Shown piece after piece: positions 23,055-31,366 of a stretch of 64,000 nucleotides of DNA (position 1 is the stretch's first letter; the number at the start of each line of letters is the position of its first letter). The stretch covers positions 3,082,872 through 3,146,871 of the forward strand of contig JAVSMQ010000001.1 of NCBI GenBank assembly GCA_032027125.1. Direction: 5' to 3'. The notes under the pieces were generated by a model that was not told where the DNA came from, made no database searches, and worked only from the letters and a program-made list of their open reading frames with translations. The position numbers were made by a program, and so were the translations under genes. Source of the DNA: JANJTB01 sp032027125. GTDB taxonomy: Bacteria; Bacteroidota; Ignavibacteria; Kapaibacteriales; UBA2268.

Positions 23055-25799
23055 ATGAAAAATGTTGCCATAATTTTTATTGCTTTGGTTCTTTTGATTA
23101 GCCAATTAAACGGGCAGGTCAATAGGCAGAAAATATCGCCTCAACCCCGCGAATATTACGAAAGACTTGAATTCAGCGCAGTTTTTACTATCAATAATAA
23201 CTCGGGGATTGTTCTTGAAACCTCGCGAAAATTAGAAAAATTCGCTTATATTCTTAACAGTGATTTAAGATTAGCCGGAAGAGATACACTTCAAATATAT
23301 TATGATACTCCTCCTTCTGAAGTCAGCCGCCCTGTCTATCTCGGTATAAAAAGCACAAAATTAAATAATATGATAAACAAAAGGGAAGAATTTAATGTAA
23401 CGGTTACAGAAAATTATCCCGGAACTGAAGGATATATAATTGATATTATGCCGCAAAATTGTACAATAAATGCATCTGACAGTGCGGGTTTATATTTCGG
23501 TATTAAAACTTTTATGCAGCTTGTCAAGAATAGTGACGGCAACAATATTTTTGCATGCAGAATTGTTGACGCCCCGGAATTTCCAATCCGCTGGGTTTAT
23601 TATCCGATGAATTTTCTTGTTGATGCAAATGTTGTCAAAACAAAAACTCAGTGGCAGCAGTTTTCTGATTTGAAGTTAAATGGTGCAATTTGCGGTGACG
23701 TAAAATATGATTTTATTACAGAAATGCCCAAAAAATACAAAGATTCACTATATTCAACTAAACAATTTGCCGATGACCGGTTTTTCAATTTTGTACCTGC
23801 AATATTTTCATTTGGATATTCAAACAGTCTGATGTTTTTCAATCCAAATTTCGCTTCAGGTTTGCCGGTTAGAGGTCAAAAGTTTTATGTCGAATCTGAT
23901 ACAGCACGTTTAGTGCCTTCTGTTGATGTCAGGATGAGTAATGGAGGCTTTGAGAATCATAACGGCAACAATTTCCCCGGTTATCAATTTATAGACCAAC
24001 CCGGAGTATTGAGTTTCGCTGATACTGAAGTTAAATATTCAGGTAATGTAAGTGTTAGATTTGAAAATTTCGATGTTGTCGGAAACCGCCCGAATGCTCG
24101 TGTAGTTTACAAGTCCAAAGTTTCGCCTTTCAAACAGTATAAAATTTCCTGCCGTGTCAAAACGGAAAATCTTATCCCAAACAGCGAAATACATCTTACT
24201 ATACTTAACACAAAAGGTAAACAGCTTAATTATGCCAATACAAATATTCCTGCGACAACCGGTGACTGGAAGCAAATTGATGTCGCCATAAATTCTCTTG
24301 ATAATGATACATTATTGTTCTACTGGGGTGTTTGGGGTGCTCAAAGCGGCAGGATTTGGTGGGATGAATTGTCTGTTGAAGAATGTGCTTTTGTGAATCT
24401 CCTCCGAAGAGAAGGCACTCCGTTAACAGTTGATAATCCGCTGATTGATGCAATTATTCGTGAAGGAGTTGATTATGATTCGCTGTGGGATGCAAAATTA
24501 GGTAAAGTCAATTCCTGGTATGGAGATTTTGATACATATCATCAGGGACCAACCCTGAAAACTAAAAATAATTTACTTAAGAACGGTGATTCAATTTTTG
24601 TTTCCTACAGTCACGCTATTACAGTCTATGACGGTCAGGTAATGGTTACAATGACTGATGAAAATTTGTATAAACAACTGGAAACTCAGTTCAGCATCCT
24701 TGACAGCATTCTGAAACCAAAATTCTATATGATGAATCACGATGAGATTCGTACAATGAACTGGGATGACGGTGACCTCCAAAAGCAGATGAAGCCTGCA
24801 GAGCTGCTTGCAGAAAATACAAACAGATGTTATGATTTAATTAAAAAATATAATTCGGGTGCTGATGTGTGGGATTGGTCTGATATGTATGATGAATTTC
24901 ATAATGCTGTTAAAAAAGATTATTATCTTGTAAATGGTGATTTGACCGGAAGCGCTGATTTGATTAACAACAATATCGGAATGATAAATTGGAATTCCGG
25001 TGCCAATAAGGTACAAAACAGTCTGAACTTCTTCTCGGGCAAAGGGTTTAAACAAATATCGGCACCATATTACGATTCAGATGAAAATCATATTCGTATA
25101 TGGAAAAACAATACAAAGAATACTACTGATTTTCAGGGGATGGTTTATACAACATGGCAAAAGAAGTATACCCACATACCGCATTTTGCCGAATATGCAT
25201 GGAATCATGCACCTTACATAACGCATCAGCCGATTAAATATACAGGCAGCAGTAATGAACTTATATTTAATTGCACAATCGAAGGTGATAAATATTATCA
25301 AAACTGGGAGTTGGATAAAGTCGGGCTGTATTATAAAACCAAACAACCCGATAGTTTTACAAGAATGCAGCCGTCAAATGTTAATAATAATGAATTTGAG
25401 TTTAAATTAAATATATCGGACAAAACGGATTATTTCAGTTATTATATTGAAGCTTCCGACAAAGACGGCTGGATTACCAAAGTTCCGTTCGGCGAAAATA
25501 AGACTTATGAATATTTTCTGAATCCGGATAATGTTTCGGAGAATAAAATCCATAATGATTTCCAATTATCAAATTTTGGAAATTCACTTATTATGAAAAA
25601 CACAACTGAAAAAGACTGCAATATTAATATTTGTGATTTATCTGGCAAACCGGTTTATAATATTAATTTAATTTCAGGACAGGAAATTACAATCCCGATT
25701 TCCATTTTTAATGAAGCTGTTTATATTATAAAAATTGCCGGTAAAACATCATATTCAACTAAATTTATAAAAATCGGTGAAAAGTTATTTTTCGAATAA
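23055..25799 (+). CDS. GH20-like secreted protein with T9SS sorting domain
   Basis: A 914-residue protein with a signal peptide (about residues 1-21). Residues 25-170 resemble the hexosaminidase N-terminal domain (ISPQPREYY, GTEGYIIDIMP, SAGLYFGIKTFMQLV). A TIM-barrel-like region from about 180 is interrupted by a carbohydrate-binding-like insert at about 290-445 (VSVRFENFDV, TGDWKQIDVAINSL, SGRIWWDELSVEEC). The barrel resumes with FYMMNHDEIRTMNWDDGD, a possible counterpart of the GH20 catalytic Asp-Glu pair, and VYTTWQKKYTHIPHFAEYAW. A type A sorting domain closes the chain (CDLSGKPVYNINLISG). Probably surface glycan hydrolysis; the substrate is unknown and activity is not assured. Confidence 0.78.
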   Translation: MKNVAIIFIALVLLISQLNGQVNRQKISPQPREYYERLEFSAVFTINNNSGIVLETSRKLEKFAYILNSDLRLAGRDTLQIYYDTPPSEVSRPVYLGIKSTKLNNMINKREEFNVTVTENYPGTEGYIIDIMPQNCTINASDSAGLYFGIKTFMQLVKNSDGNNIFACRIVDAPEFPIRWVYYPMNFLVDANVVKTKTQWQQFSDLKLNGAICGDVKYDFITEMPKKYKDSLYSTKQFADDRFFNFVPAIFSFGYSNSLMFFNPNFASGLPVRGQKFYVESDTARLVPSVDVRMSNGGFENHNGNNFPGYQFIDQPGVLSFADTEVKYSGNVSVRFENFDVVGNRPNARVVYKSKVSPFKQYKISCRVKTENLIPNSEIHLTILNTKGKQLNYANTNIPATTGDWKQIDVAINSLDNDTLLFYWGVWGAQSGRIWWDELSVEECAFVNLLRREGTPLTVDNPLIDAIIREGVDYDSLWDAKLGKVNSWYGDFDTYHQGPTLKTKNNLLKNGDSIFVSYSHAITVYDGQVMVTMTDENLYKQLETQFSILDSILKPKFYMMNHDEIRTMNWDDGDLQKQMKPAELLAENTNRCYDLIKKYNSGADVWDWSDMYDEFHNAVKKDYYLVNGDLTGSADLINNNIGMINWNSGANKVQNSLNFFSGKGFKQISAPYYDSDENHIRIWKNNTKNTTDFQGMVYTTWQKKYTHIPHFAEYAWNHAPYITHQPIKYTGSSNELIFNCTIEGDKYYQNWELDKVGLYYKTKQPDSFTRMQPSNVNNNEFEFKLNISDKTDYFSYYIEASDKDGWITKVPFGENKTYEYFLNPDNVSENKIHNDFQLSNFGNSLIMKNTTEKDCNINICDLSGKPVYNINLISGQEITIPISIFNEAVYIIKIAGKTSYSTKFIKIGEKLFFE

Positions 25800-25811
25800 A
25801 TCAGAAAAAAA

Positions 25812-25851
25812 ATATATGTCAATTAATTTAGATGTTCAAAATGACATATAT
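25812..25851 (+). terminator. Possible terminator: 10-bp perfect inverted repeat
   Basis: ATATATGTCA (25812-25821) and TGACATATAT (25842-25851) pair perfectly across a 20-base loop just after the GH20-like gene. The T-run is short and the stem AT-rich, so termination is plausible but not strong. Confidence 0.4.
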
Positions 25852-26002
25852 TTGAAAATTATGAAAAAAACTTGTTGAAATCAATGATATTTTCATATAA
25901 TTTTCATTTTTATTGTTAAAATGAAGTAATTCAATAAAATTTATACAAAAAGTTTTCGTTCTATTTAAATATTTAAAATCAGCAATTTTTAAGGGTTTTT
26001 AG

Positions 26003-27163
26003 ATGTCAATTAACAGGAATCTGTCAGATGACCAAATTGTACTGAGAAATTCAGTAAGAAGGTTTGCTGAAGAAGTGATTAAGCCGGCAGCATACGAGCT
26101 TGATGAGAAGGAAGAGTTTTCTTACGATATTACCCGTCAAATGGCTGAAATGGGATTTCTCGGAGCATTTTTGCCTGAGCAGTACGGCGGGTGCGGAATG
26201 GATTATGTTTCCTATATAATTTTGGTTGAGGAATTAGCCAGAGTTGACGGTTCTCATGCTGCAACAGTTGCAGCCCACAATTCGCTTGGCTGCGGACCAC
26301 TTTATTATTTTGGCAGTAAGGAACAAAAAGAGAAATATCTCCCTCAGTTAACATCAGGCAAGTTATGGGGATTTGGTTTGACTGAACAGGAAGCAGGGTC
26401 TGATGCCGGTAATACTCAAACCCGTGCCTACGAGCACGACGGTGATTGGATAATTAACGGTTCAAAAATTTTCATTACAAATGCTTCAACAGACATAACT
26501 TTAGGCTCGACAGTCTTAACTGTATCCGGACAGCAGCCTGATGGAAGAAAAGAGTTTACATGTATTATTGTCGAAAACGATACACCCGGTTTTGAAGTCC
26601 GGAAGATGAAAGGCAAGATGATGTGGAGAGCTTCAAATACAAGTGAACTTTATTTCCAGGATTGCCGTGTTCATATTAATAGTAATACACTCGGTAAAAA
26701 GGGTGACGGATTTAAGCAGATGTTATCTACTCTCGATAATGGAAGGCTGTCAATCGCTGCTATGGGATTGGGGCTTGCTCAGGGTGCTTATGAACTTGCT
26801 CTCAACTACGCAAAGGAGCGAAAAACATTTGGCAGACCAATTTCAACTTATCAGGCAAACGCATTCAAACTTGCTGATATTGAAATGGGATTGGAATTAG
26901 CAAGAACATATCTTTATGATATATGTAGAATGCTTGATAAAGGTGAAAAAATTACCAAAGAGGGTGCCATTGCTAAGTTATACTGTTCGGAGCTTGCCCA
27001 CATGGCTGCAAACCACTGTGTACAAATACTCGGCGGTTACGGCTTGATGAAGGAATACGGTGCCGAGAGATTTTACCGAGACCAGAAGCTGCTTGAAATC
27101 GGTGAAGGTACATCCGAAATACAAAGATTAGTTATTTCGAGAATGATAGGATGTTATGATTAA
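26003..27163 (+). CDS. Acyl-CoA dehydrogenase
   Basis: A 386-residue FAD enzyme that introduces a 2,3 double bond into acyl-CoA, passing electrons to ETF. Family signatures: FGLTEQEAGSDAGNTQTRA (FAD/substrate contact), ERKTFGRPISTYQANAFKLA, VQILGGYGLMKEYGAERFYRD and LEIGEGTSEIQRLVI, which includes the catalytic-glutamate region. The sequence type is short or branched chain; exact chain preference cannot be read. HMG-CoA synthase, thiolase and HMG-CoA lyase genes follow, which would suit an isovaleryl-CoA-type role in leucine breakdown. Confidence 0.94.
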   Translation: MSINRNLSDDQIVLRNSVRRFAEEVIKPAAYELDEKEEFSYDITRQMAEMGFLGAFLPEQYGGCGMDYVSYIILVEELARVDGSHAATVAAHNSLGCGPLYYFGSKEQKEKYLPQLTSGKLWGFGLTEQEAGSDAGNTQTRAYEHDGDWIINGSKIFITNASTDITLGSTVLTVSGQQPDGRKEFTCIIVENDTPGFEVRKMKGKMMWRASNTSELYFQDCRVHINSNTLGKKGDGFKQMLSTLDNGRLSIAAMGLGLAQGAYELALNYAKERKTFGRPISTYQANAFKLADIEMGLELARTYLYDICRMLDKGEKITKEGAIAKLYCSELAHMAANHCVQILGGYGLMKEYGAERFYRDQKLLEIGEGTSEIQRLVISRMIGCYD

Positions 27164-27519
27164 TTCTGAATGTTGAATGCTGAATGCTGAATTTTGAATT
27201 CGGAATAATGAATTCTGAATTCGGAATGCTGAATTCTGAATTCGGAATGATGAATTCTGAATTCGGAATGCTGAATTCTGAATTCGGAATGATGAATGAT
27301 GAAGAAATTATGTTTATTGAAAATGAGTTTTTAAATTAGAAAATCAATATGGATTTTTTGGAAAGTCCCTGTTTGAAGAAAAGGAAGCATTATTGATATC
27401 ACAATAATGATTTAGGCATTACTTCCACCTTAGATGTTCTTTTTAGGTTCCTTGAGTTTGTGTACGAAATTAAATTTTTAAATTTAAATCATGTTGTATA
27501 ACTTATGATGGAGTGAGAA
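27164..27519. other. 356-bp spacer holding the 21-bp array
   Basis: Apart from the tandem array in its first third, I see no gene. GGAG at 27512-27515 (TGGAGTGAGAA) is the ribosome site of the next gene. Confidence 0.6.
27169..27305 (+). repeat. 21-bp tandem repeat rich in GAATTC
   Basis: Four full units of 21 bp start at 27204, 27225, 27246 and 27267, alternating in the third to fifth base (AATGAT or AATGCT, then GAATTCTGAATTCGG), with degenerate partial units on both sides. Each unit contains two copies of a GAATTC-like palindrome. The array lies in the spacer behind the acyl-CoA dehydrogenase gene. Confidence 0.9.
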
Positions 27520-28566
27520 ATGATAGGTATTGTCGGTTATGGCTCTTATGTTCCTGCTTACCGTATTAAATCAGGCACAATTGCAGCCCAATGGGGAGAT
27601 GACCCTGTTGCAATTGAACGTGGATTGATGCTTAAGGAAAAAACAGTTCCCGGTCAGGATGAAGATACAATTACAATAGCAGTAGCTGCCGCTAAAAGTG
27701 CAATAATCAGAGCAGGTATTGATCCCCAAAAAATTGGTGCTGTTTATATCGGTTCCGAATCACATCCTTATGCAGTCAAACCTTCCGGTACTGTACTTGT
27801 AGATGCGTGTGGAATCGGACCTGATGTTCACGTAGCAGATTTTGAGTTTGCATGCAAAGCAGGTTCTGAAGCAATGTTTGTTGCTTACAGTCACGTAAAA
27901 TCAGGAAATATGGATTATGCACTCGGAATCGGTGCAGATACTTCACAGGGCGCTCCGGGTGACGCACTTGAGTATTCTGCTTCTGCCGGAGGAGCCGCCT
28001 TCATTTTCGGACGGAATAAGGTTTTGGCAGATGTATTATTTACCAATTCTTATACAAGTGATACACCTGATTTCTGGAGACGTGAATACCAGATGTATCC
28101 ACGTCATGGCGGTAGATTCACAGGAGAACCTGCTTATTTTAAACATGTACTTGGTGCCGGAACAGGGTTATTGGAAAAATCGGGTATGAAACCGGAAGAT
28201 TTCAAATATGCTGTTTTTCACATGCCAAACGGAAAATTCCCTTTGAAAGCAGGTAATACACTTGGATTTACAAACGAGCAGATGGAGCAGGGCTGGATTG
28301 TAAATATTATGGGTAATACTTATTCAGGCTCCTCACCTACCGGTTTGGCAGCTATTCTTGATGTTGCTCGTCCCGGCGATAAAATCTTTATGGTTTCTTT
28401 CGGCTCCGGTGCAGGTAGTGACGGCTTTATTTTTGAAGCAACAGATGAACTTCCTAAAGTTCAGGATTTGGCACCCAAAACAAGGGATATGCTGAACGGA
28501 AAGAAAATCTATCTCGATTATGGCAAATATGCCGCCTATAGAAGAAAAATTTTATTCAATGATTAA
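27520..28566 (+). CDS. Hydroxymethylglutaryl-CoA synthase, archaeal type
   Basis: Condenses acetyl-CoA with acetoacetyl-CoA to HMG-CoA. The 348 residues match the archaeal/bacterial short form: IGIVGYGSYVPAYRI start, catalytic Glu80 in YIGSESHPYAVKPS, nucleophile Cys112 in ADFEFACKAGSEA, and the His in AVFHMPNGKFP. The thiolase and DUF35 genes follow within 17 bp and by overlap, the gene set that in archaea forms one complex channelling acetoacetyl-CoA. An HMG-CoA lyase follows at 30350, so flux to acetoacetate (or use in leucine breakdown) is more likely here than only isoprenoid synthesis. Confidence 0.92.
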   Translation: MIGIVGYGSYVPAYRIKSGTIAAQWGDDPVAIERGLMLKEKTVPGQDEDTITIAVAAAKSAIIRAGIDPQKIGAVYIGSESHPYAVKPSGTVLVDACGIGPDVHVADFEFACKAGSEAMFVAYSHVKSGNMDYALGIGADTSQGAPGDALEYSASAGGAAFIFGRNKVLADVLFTNSYTSDTPDFWRREYQMYPRHGGRFTGEPAYFKHVLGAGTGLLEKSGMKPEDFKYAVFHMPNGKFPLKAGNTLGFTNEQMEQGWIVNIMGNTYSGSSPTGLAAILDVARPGDKIFMVSFGSGAGSDGFIFEATDELPKVQDLAPKTRDMLNGKKIYLDYGKYAAYRRKILFND

Positions 28567-28583
28567 ATTATGGAGTAATCAAT

Positions 28584-29732
28584 ATGCGTGAAGTTGCAAT
28601 TATTGGCGTTGGCATGACCAGATTCGGTGAACTTTGGGACCAGAGCCTTAGGGATATGTTTGCTGAAGCAGCACTGAAAGCTATGAATCATGCCGGCGTT
28701 AAAAAATTGGATTCGCTTTATGTCGGGGCAATGTCGAGCGGAATGTATGTTAATCAGGAGCATTTGGCTTCTGTGATGGCTGATTATATCGGGCAGTTAG
28801 GAATTCCCGCAACAAGGGTTGAATCAGCCTGTGCATCCGGTAGTATTGCCGTTCGTTCTGCATATCTGGAGGTCGCATCAGGTATGAGTGATTTCGTTTT
28901 AGCAGGCGGTGTTGAAAAAATGTGGGATACCGAAGATGGTACTTTTGTTCTGGCTGCTGCTTCCGATCAGGAATATGAAGCATATAACGGTGTAACTTTT
29001 CCGGGGTTGTATGCTATGATGGCTCGTGTTTATATGGATAGATACGGTCTGACAAGGGAAGAACTGGCACAAATTCCGGTTATAAACCACAAACATGCTG
29101 TTAATAATCCAAATGCACAGTATCCTATGGAAATGTCACTAAGTACTGTCCTAAATTCATCCATGGTAGCAGACCCTTTGAGATTGATGGATTGCTCGCC
29201 TATCACAGACGGTGCAGCGTGTGTAATTCTATGTCCTCTTGATATTGCAAAACAATTTACAGATAAACCTGTAAAAATTAAAGGTATAGGAGCAGCAACC
29301 GGTCCTATTGCTCTGCACGACCACAAAGATTTGACAAGACTTGAGGCAGTCAGGTTAGCAGGTGAGAGAGCTTATAAGATGGCAGGGGTTACACCACGGG
29401 ATATTGATTTTGTGGAAGTTCACGACTGTTTTTCTATTGCTCAGATTCTTACTGTTGAAGAACTCGGGTTCTTTGAATACGGAGAAGCCGGTAGGGCACT
29501 TGCAAACGGTCAGGGTACTTATGGCGGAAGAATAGTAGTCAATCCAAGCGGTGGATTGAAAGCAAAAGGACATCCTGTCGGAGCTACCGGTGTAGCTCAA
29601 ATTCTTGAAGCTACATTACAGCTTACCGGGCAGGCAGAAAAAAGACAGGTTCCCAATGCAAAATTAGGAATGACTCAAAATATGGGTGGTTCAGGCGGTA
29701 GTTGTGTTGTACATATTTTGGAGGCGGAATAA
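28584..29732 (+). CDS. Thiolase (acetyl-CoA acetyltransferase, archaeal/SCP2-like type)
   Basis: Makes acetoacetyl-CoA from two acetyl-CoA, or the reverse. 382 residues; nucleophile Cys83 in VESACASGSIAVRSAYLEV, the HDCFSIAQ block with the active-site His, and GGLKAKGHPVGATG near the C-terminus. It lacks the second catalytic Cys region of classical bacterial thiolases, as is usual in this subfamily. GGAG before the ATG gives a good ribosome site. The stop overlaps the start of the DUF35 gene by one base. Confidence 0.92.
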   Translation: MREVAIIGVGMTRFGELWDQSLRDMFAEAALKAMNHAGVKKLDSLYVGAMSSGMYVNQEHLASVMADYIGQLGIPATRVESACASGSIAVRSAYLEVASGMSDFVLAGGVEKMWDTEDGTFVLAAASDQEYEAYNGVTFPGLYAMMARVYMDRYGLTREELAQIPVINHKHAVNNPNAQYPMEMSLSTVLNSSMVADPLRLMDCSPITDGAACVILCPLDIAKQFTDKPVKIKGIGAATGPIALHDHKDLTRLEAVRLAGERAYKMAGVTPRDIDFVEVHDCFSIAQILTVEELGFFEYGEAGRALANGQGTYGGRIVVNPSGGLKAKGHPVGATGVAQILEATLQLTGQAEKRQVPNAKLGMTQNMGGSGGSCVVHILEAE

Positions 29733-30121
29733 TGGCAAATAGTCCAAGGTATCATCGCGAGAAGGCTCACAGATACAGATTAGAAGCTCAAAAATTTTCA
29801 AGCGGGTATGTTACGCTTGCCAATAGATATATTGACCCTGATTCAGGTTCAACTGAATTTGAAAAAATTAATCTGAAGGGGACAGGTACTGTCTTATCTT
29901 ATACAATTATACATATCGCATCGGATCAGTTTAAACATCTGACACCTTTCCCGGTTGCAATAATTGAAACTGATGAAGGTGCAAGGATAACTGCAATGGT
30001 TTCTGACTGCGATCATGCAGACCTTAAAATCGGAAGCAAGGTTGAACTTGTCTTCAGAAAGATTCAGGAAGAAGGTGATTCCGGTATAATTAATTATGGT
30101 TATAAAGCGATTTTGATTTAA
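29732..30121 (+). CDS. DUF35 OB-fold protein with lost zinc ribbon
   Basis: In archaea the DUF35 protein holds thiolase and HMG-CoA synthase together through a zinc ribbon and an OB fold. This 129-residue copy starts at the ATG overlapping the thiolase stop (TAATG). The OB fold is intact (GTGTVLSYTIIHIASDQF, FPVAIIETDEGARITAMVSD, LKIGSKVELVFRKIQEE). The ribbon is recognisable but without its metal ligands: the usual KCxxCG is KFSSG, and CPxCGSTEF is DPDSGSTEF (residues 35-43). There is one Cys in the whole chain, in the OB fold. The scaffold role may be kept without zinc. Confidence 0.88.
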   Translation: MANSPRYHREKAHRYRLEAQKFSSGYVTLANRYIDPDSGSTEFEKINLKGTGTVLSYTIIHIASDQFKHLTPFPVAIIETDEGARITAMVSDCDHADLKIGSKVELVFRKIQEEGDSGIINYGYKAILI

Positions 30122-30349
30122 CTTAATGTTTTTTATTCCCATTATGTTGAAACAGGAAAAAAGCTGATAAAGCTTGTCTGTTCAAGTATTAAAGAATATT
30201 ATACCGAATGAAAAAACAACAAATTCAGGGCAATAATAAAATATTATTGCTCTGATTTAAATTTTGTATCAATCATTCCGTCATACAAATTCTAAATAAT
30301 TATTTTTTTGACATTAGTATTAATGAATCATATTCAGGTGACTTTTTAG

Positions 30350-31207
30350 ATGGTTCGATTGACAGAATGCCCCAGGGACGCAATGCAGGGGTTGGAAGAA
30401 TTTGTCCCTACGGAATTGAAAATACAATATATAAATTCACTGTTAAAAGTTGGATTTGATGTTATTGATTTTGGCTCATTTGTTTCTCCAAAATCAACAC
30501 CTCAGATGCGTGATACGATTGATGTTTTAAAAAAACTTGACCTGCAAAATTCTGTTTCTGCATTACTGGCAGTCGTTCCTAATGTAAGAGGTGCCGAGGA
30601 TGCGTGCGTGTTCCCCGATATTGATTTTTTGGGGTATCCATTTTCAATTTCTGAAGAATTTCAGATTAGAAATACAAACGCAACCCGCGAGCAGTCAATT
30701 TCCAGAGTTGATGAAATTAATAATCTCTGCATTCAAAATTTCAAGGAATTAGTTGTACATCTTTCAATGGCATTCGGTAATCCTTATGATGAAGAATGGA
30801 ATATGGATATTATTTTGCATTGGATAGAAAGACTTACTGATGTCGGAGTCAATACAATTGCTCTTTCGGATACCATTGGTTCCTCAACTCCGGAAAGTAT
30901 TAAATTGGTTTGCGATAATCTGTCAAGGGAATTTCCGTTTTTAGAGTTCAGTGCCCATCTGCATTCAACTCCTGAATTTTCATTAGAGAAAATAAAAGCT
31001 GCTTATAAATCAGGCTGCCGTGCATTTGATTCTGCAATTCTTGGTTTCGGTGGATGCCCATTTGCTCAGGATGAATTAACAGGTAATATTTCAACAGAAA
31101 TTCTATTGGAATATTTGAAAAGCGAGGGAGAAGAATTGGAATTGGACTTTAAGCAGTTACAATTATCACATAAAATTGCACGCAGAATATTTAGTCATCA
31201 TTTATAA
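30350..31207 (+). CDS. Hydroxymethylglutaryl-CoA lyase
   Basis: Splits HMG-CoA into acetoacetate and acetyl-CoA. The 285-residue TIM barrel shows LTECPRDAMQGLEEFVPTEL (the metal-binding Asp and catalytic Arg), DFGSFVSPKSTPQM, VHLSMAFGNPYDEEW, SAHLHSTPE with metal-binding His residues, and GGCPFAQDELTGNISTE with the active-site Cys. It lies 228 bp behind the HMG-CoA synthase cluster, on the same strand. Together they could run acetyl-CoA to acetoacetate, or finish leucine degradation. Confidence 0.93.
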   Translation: MVRLTECPRDAMQGLEEFVPTELKIQYINSLLKVGFDVIDFGSFVSPKSTPQMRDTIDVLKKLDLQNSVSALLAVVPNVRGAEDACVFPDIDFLGYPFSISEEFQIRNTNATREQSISRVDEINNLCIQNFKELVVHLSMAFGNPYDEEWNMDIILHWIERLTDVGVNTIALSDTIGSSTPESIKLVCDNLSREFPFLEFSAHLHSTPEFSLEKIKAAYKSGCRAFDSAILGFGGCPFAQDELTGNISTEILLEYLKSEGEELELDFKQLQLSHKIARRIFSHHL

Positions 31208-31363
31208 ATTGACTTCTTTGGAAACATTGATTTGTTGTCGTGACATCATTAATCAAAACATTCAAATTGTTTGATTTCCGGTGATTTTTTGTAGATTTAA
31301 ACTTATTTATTGCCTCGCCACCCCATTTGATGGTATAACCTATATATAATAACTACTTATATC

Positions 31364-31364
31364 N
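31364..31364. other. Single N: scaffold join or unresolved base
   Basis: One N at 31364 lies where an open frame from the right reaches leftward across the N and stops at a TGA 34 bp further. The kinase gene has no convincing start to its right, so an unknown length of sequence is probably missing here. Confidence 0.8.
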
Positions 31365-31366
31365 AT

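Noticed and set aside
24039..25346. Minus-strand frames inside the GH20-like gene
   Set aside because: They are shadows of a well-supported 914-codon gene with a signal peptide and sorting domain.
16030..25799. Prophage or conjugative element in the accessory region
   Set aside because: No capsid, tail, terminase, relaxase or integrase genes are present.
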